Below, piece by piece: positions 62,673 through 64,000 of a DNA stretch of 64,000 nt. The DNA lies in assembly GCA_900319795.1 (NCBI GenBank), contig ONPU01000006.1, forward strand, positions 31,120-95,119, in the 5' to 3' direction. Numbering within the stretch: the first letter of the stretch is position 1; each line of letters begins with the position of its first letter. The stretch is from an uncultured Eubacteriales bacterium. Lineage in GTDB: Bacteria > Bacillota > Clostridia > Lachnospirales > Lachnospiraceae. The notes under the pieces were generated by a model. That model did no database searches, was not told the DNA's origin, and saw nothing but the letters and a program-made list of their open reading frames with translations. The translations under genes and the position numbers were made by a program.

Positions 62673-63489
62673 GACGTTCCTCCTCAATGGACCTGACAAA
62701 GTCCCTGATCATCTGATTTACTTCTTCCGGTTTATCGGTATTGGAGTTATGTCCTGCTTCCTGGATCCAGCGGATCGGAATGCGTTCTCTTTTCGCCCAT
62801 CTGCAGTTATAGCTTTTTGCCGATCCCGCCCGGTCCTTCTCTCCGCAGATCAGAATCACGGGGCAATCGATCTCATATGGCAGGTCCGCCTCCATCGCCT
62901 CTGCAAGCAGCTTCATTCCATGCCCGGATAGTTTACAGTATTCATCTTTTGTATAAGAATCCAGGAAACTGCGCATCAGCTTTCTGCCGTATCCACTCAC
63001 TGCACACCCGTTTGCTCCGATCCTTTTCAGGGTATTCCACGGAAAAGCCCGATACATCGGCTCCGTCCGCTTCAAAAGCCAGATCTCTGCCCTTGTCACG
63101 TAATTTCGCTTCAAGGGAGCTGAATCAATCGAAATGAAGCCTGCTGCCTCACCGGGGTATTTCTGTATAAAGCACTGGGATACATAGCCTCCCATGGACT
63201 GGCCGATCAGGACCGGGTGTGTGATCCCCTCTTTTTCCAGAATCGCATGCAGCCACACTGCTTTATCCATCAGTGAAAAATCCAGCCGGAAGGGCCGTGA
63301 GGCCGCATGCCCCGGTGCATCCCACGTAAGCAGATTATATTCCTCCTCAAAGGCTTCGATCTGCCTGTCAAACAGATGATGGTCCGCTGTAAGTCCGGGA
63401 AGAAAGATGAGTGTCTTCCGGGACGGGACGATATCATTTATCCAATAATGAATCACACCGCAGGCCGTTTCAAATATCTTTTCTGTCAA
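62665..63489 (-). CDS. Alpha/beta hydrolase
   Basis: Cytoplasmic alpha/beta-hydrolase-fold protein of 274 residues. The nucleophile elbow is GQSMGG, the oxyanion region FLPGLTADHH, the acid in ICGEKDRAG and the catalytic His in EAGHNSN. Substrate unknown. The TTG start at 63489 is 7 bases behind GGAGGAGG. Overlap with the next gene suggests co-expression. Confidence 0.9.
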   Translation of the reverse strand: MTEKIFETACGVIHYWINDIVPSRKTLIFLPGLTADHHLFDRQIEAFEEEYNLLTWDAPGHAASRPFRLDFSLMDKAVWLHAILEKEGITHPVLIGQSMGGYVSQCFIQKYPGEAAGFISIDSAPLKRNYVTRAEIWLLKRTEPMYRAFPWNTLKRIGANGCAVSGYGRKLMRSFLDSYTKDEYCKLSGHGMKLLAEAMEADLPYEIDCPVILICGEKDRAGSAKSYNCRWAKRERIPIRWIQEAGHNSNTDKPEEVNQMIRDFVRSIEEERHE

Positions 63490-63610
63490 AAGCGAACCTC
63501 CTCCCTGCTTTTTTGGAGATATACCGTTTTCCAGAGGTCTTATTCACGATCTGCTCTCGATCAGTTTTGTTTTCAGATCCAGTTCTATGTTGGAAGGGTT
63601 GCATCTTGTT

Positions 63611-64000
63611 TTACAATTCACGGACTGTTCCTTTCCTGACTGCATCGGCAAAGGCTAAGATGTTTTCTGATTTCATGATAGCAAGTCCCTGTCTTTCATC
63701 GCCAAGTACCACCAACTGATCTCCAGGTGAAATCTTAAATATCTTTCTTGCTTTAGCAGGAATCACAATCTGCCCTTTATCACCTACGGTTACCATTCCG
63801 AAGAGATGTTTTCCTTTTGGTGGAAGCGGCAAACCCATGCTATCCGCCGATTCATAATGTGCCAGATCATCAAGCGACACTTTAAATATATCCGCAAGTA
63901 TTTTGCACTTATCCAAATCGGGAACAGTTTCTCCGGTTTCCCACTTTGCTACAGACTGCCGGGAAACGCCAACTATATCAGCTATATCTTCCTGCGTCAT
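63611..64000 (-). CDS. HTH-XRE/AbrB-domain regulator (cut by window edge)
   Basis: At least 129 residues. The N-terminal XRE helix-turn-helix is TQEDIADIVGVSRQSVAKWE; its first helix lies beyond the right edge, so the Met at the edge is probably internal. A C-terminal SpoVT/AbrB swapped-hairpin domain follows: MVTVGDKGQIVIPAKARKIF. The combination is a known transcription-regulator type in Clostridia. Target unknown. Confidence 0.88.
   Translation of the reverse strand: MTQEDIADIVGVSRQSVAKWETGETVPDLDKCKILADIFKVSLDDLAHYESADSMGLPLPPKGKHLFGMVTVGDKGQIVIPAKARKIFKISPGDQLVVLGDERQGLAIMKSENILAFADAVRKGTVREL

Overview
The window looks like chromosomal DNA of a moderately GC-rich Clostridia member (Bacillota), most likely Lachnospiraceae-like. 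Reasons: sigma-A promoters and strong AGGAGG ribosome sites throughout; the gene orders cysS-mrnC-rlmB-sigH and rho-rpmE-DUF1385-prmC-prfA; a nucleoside-type BMP/ABC importer; FruR-FruK-FruA-HPr; and HPr proteins with His15 but no Ser46. Almost everything is on the minus strand. Only a small XRE regulator (20361) and metY-cysK (54283-56580) are on plus.

Layout from left to right. 1-5074: the start of rpsT, comEC and a FeoA-FeoB fusion. 5105-14186: a GerMN lipoprotein, a sensor kinase, a cyclophilin, a three-gene ABC importer with its BMP lipoprotein, and an OmpR-type response regulator. The importer and cyclophilin sit between the regulator and the kinase. 14225-20112: comEA and argD, argB, argJ, argG; a 273-bp element with perfect 24-bp terminal inverted repeats lies between argJ and argB. 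20361-27699: XRE regulator, TPR lipoprotein, nucleotidyltransferase, prfA, prmC, DUF1385, rpmE and rho. 27747-28503: seven tRNA genes (Pro, Gly, Arg, His, Gln, Lys, Leu in transcription order) behind a consensus promoter. 28559-37879: phosphoesterase, rdgB, an rRNA methyltransferase, HPr, sigH-like sigma factor, rlmB, mrnC, cysS, a copper ATPase with HMA domains at both ends, and ispF. 37927-41623: a GldA/GldFG/DUF4340 ABC module. 41932-46039: a second HPr and the fructose operon.

The accessory part starts at 46287. A five-gene operon (46287-53835, transcribed right to left) encodes a cytidylate-kinase-like protein, a membrane hybrid kinase, a REC-degenerate GGDEF-EAL protein, a free HPt protein, and an amino-acid-permease-like (APC) protein fused to a hybrid kinase with two receivers. 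Together they look like a phosphorelay that sets cyclic di-GMP level in response to a transporter-like sensor. On plus, metY and cysK follow a leader with a 36-codon Met/Cys-containing ORF and mutually exclusive hairpins, which suggests transcription attenuation. On minus, 56648-61747 carries an overlapping three-gene cassette: TerB-domain protein, BrxD-like ATPase and Lhr/BrxHI-like helicase. It resembles the accessory half of type 2 BREX without PglX or PglZ and is the best candidate for an undescribed defence-like system.

Dispersed palindromic repeats (core TGCACCACAGGTGCC) occur at four places, always beside gene ends, and supply the last codons of comEC and of the DUF4340 gene. Both window edges cut genes: rpsT on the left and an HTH-AbrB regulator on the right. 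All functional calls are from reading motifs and context; no database search was run.
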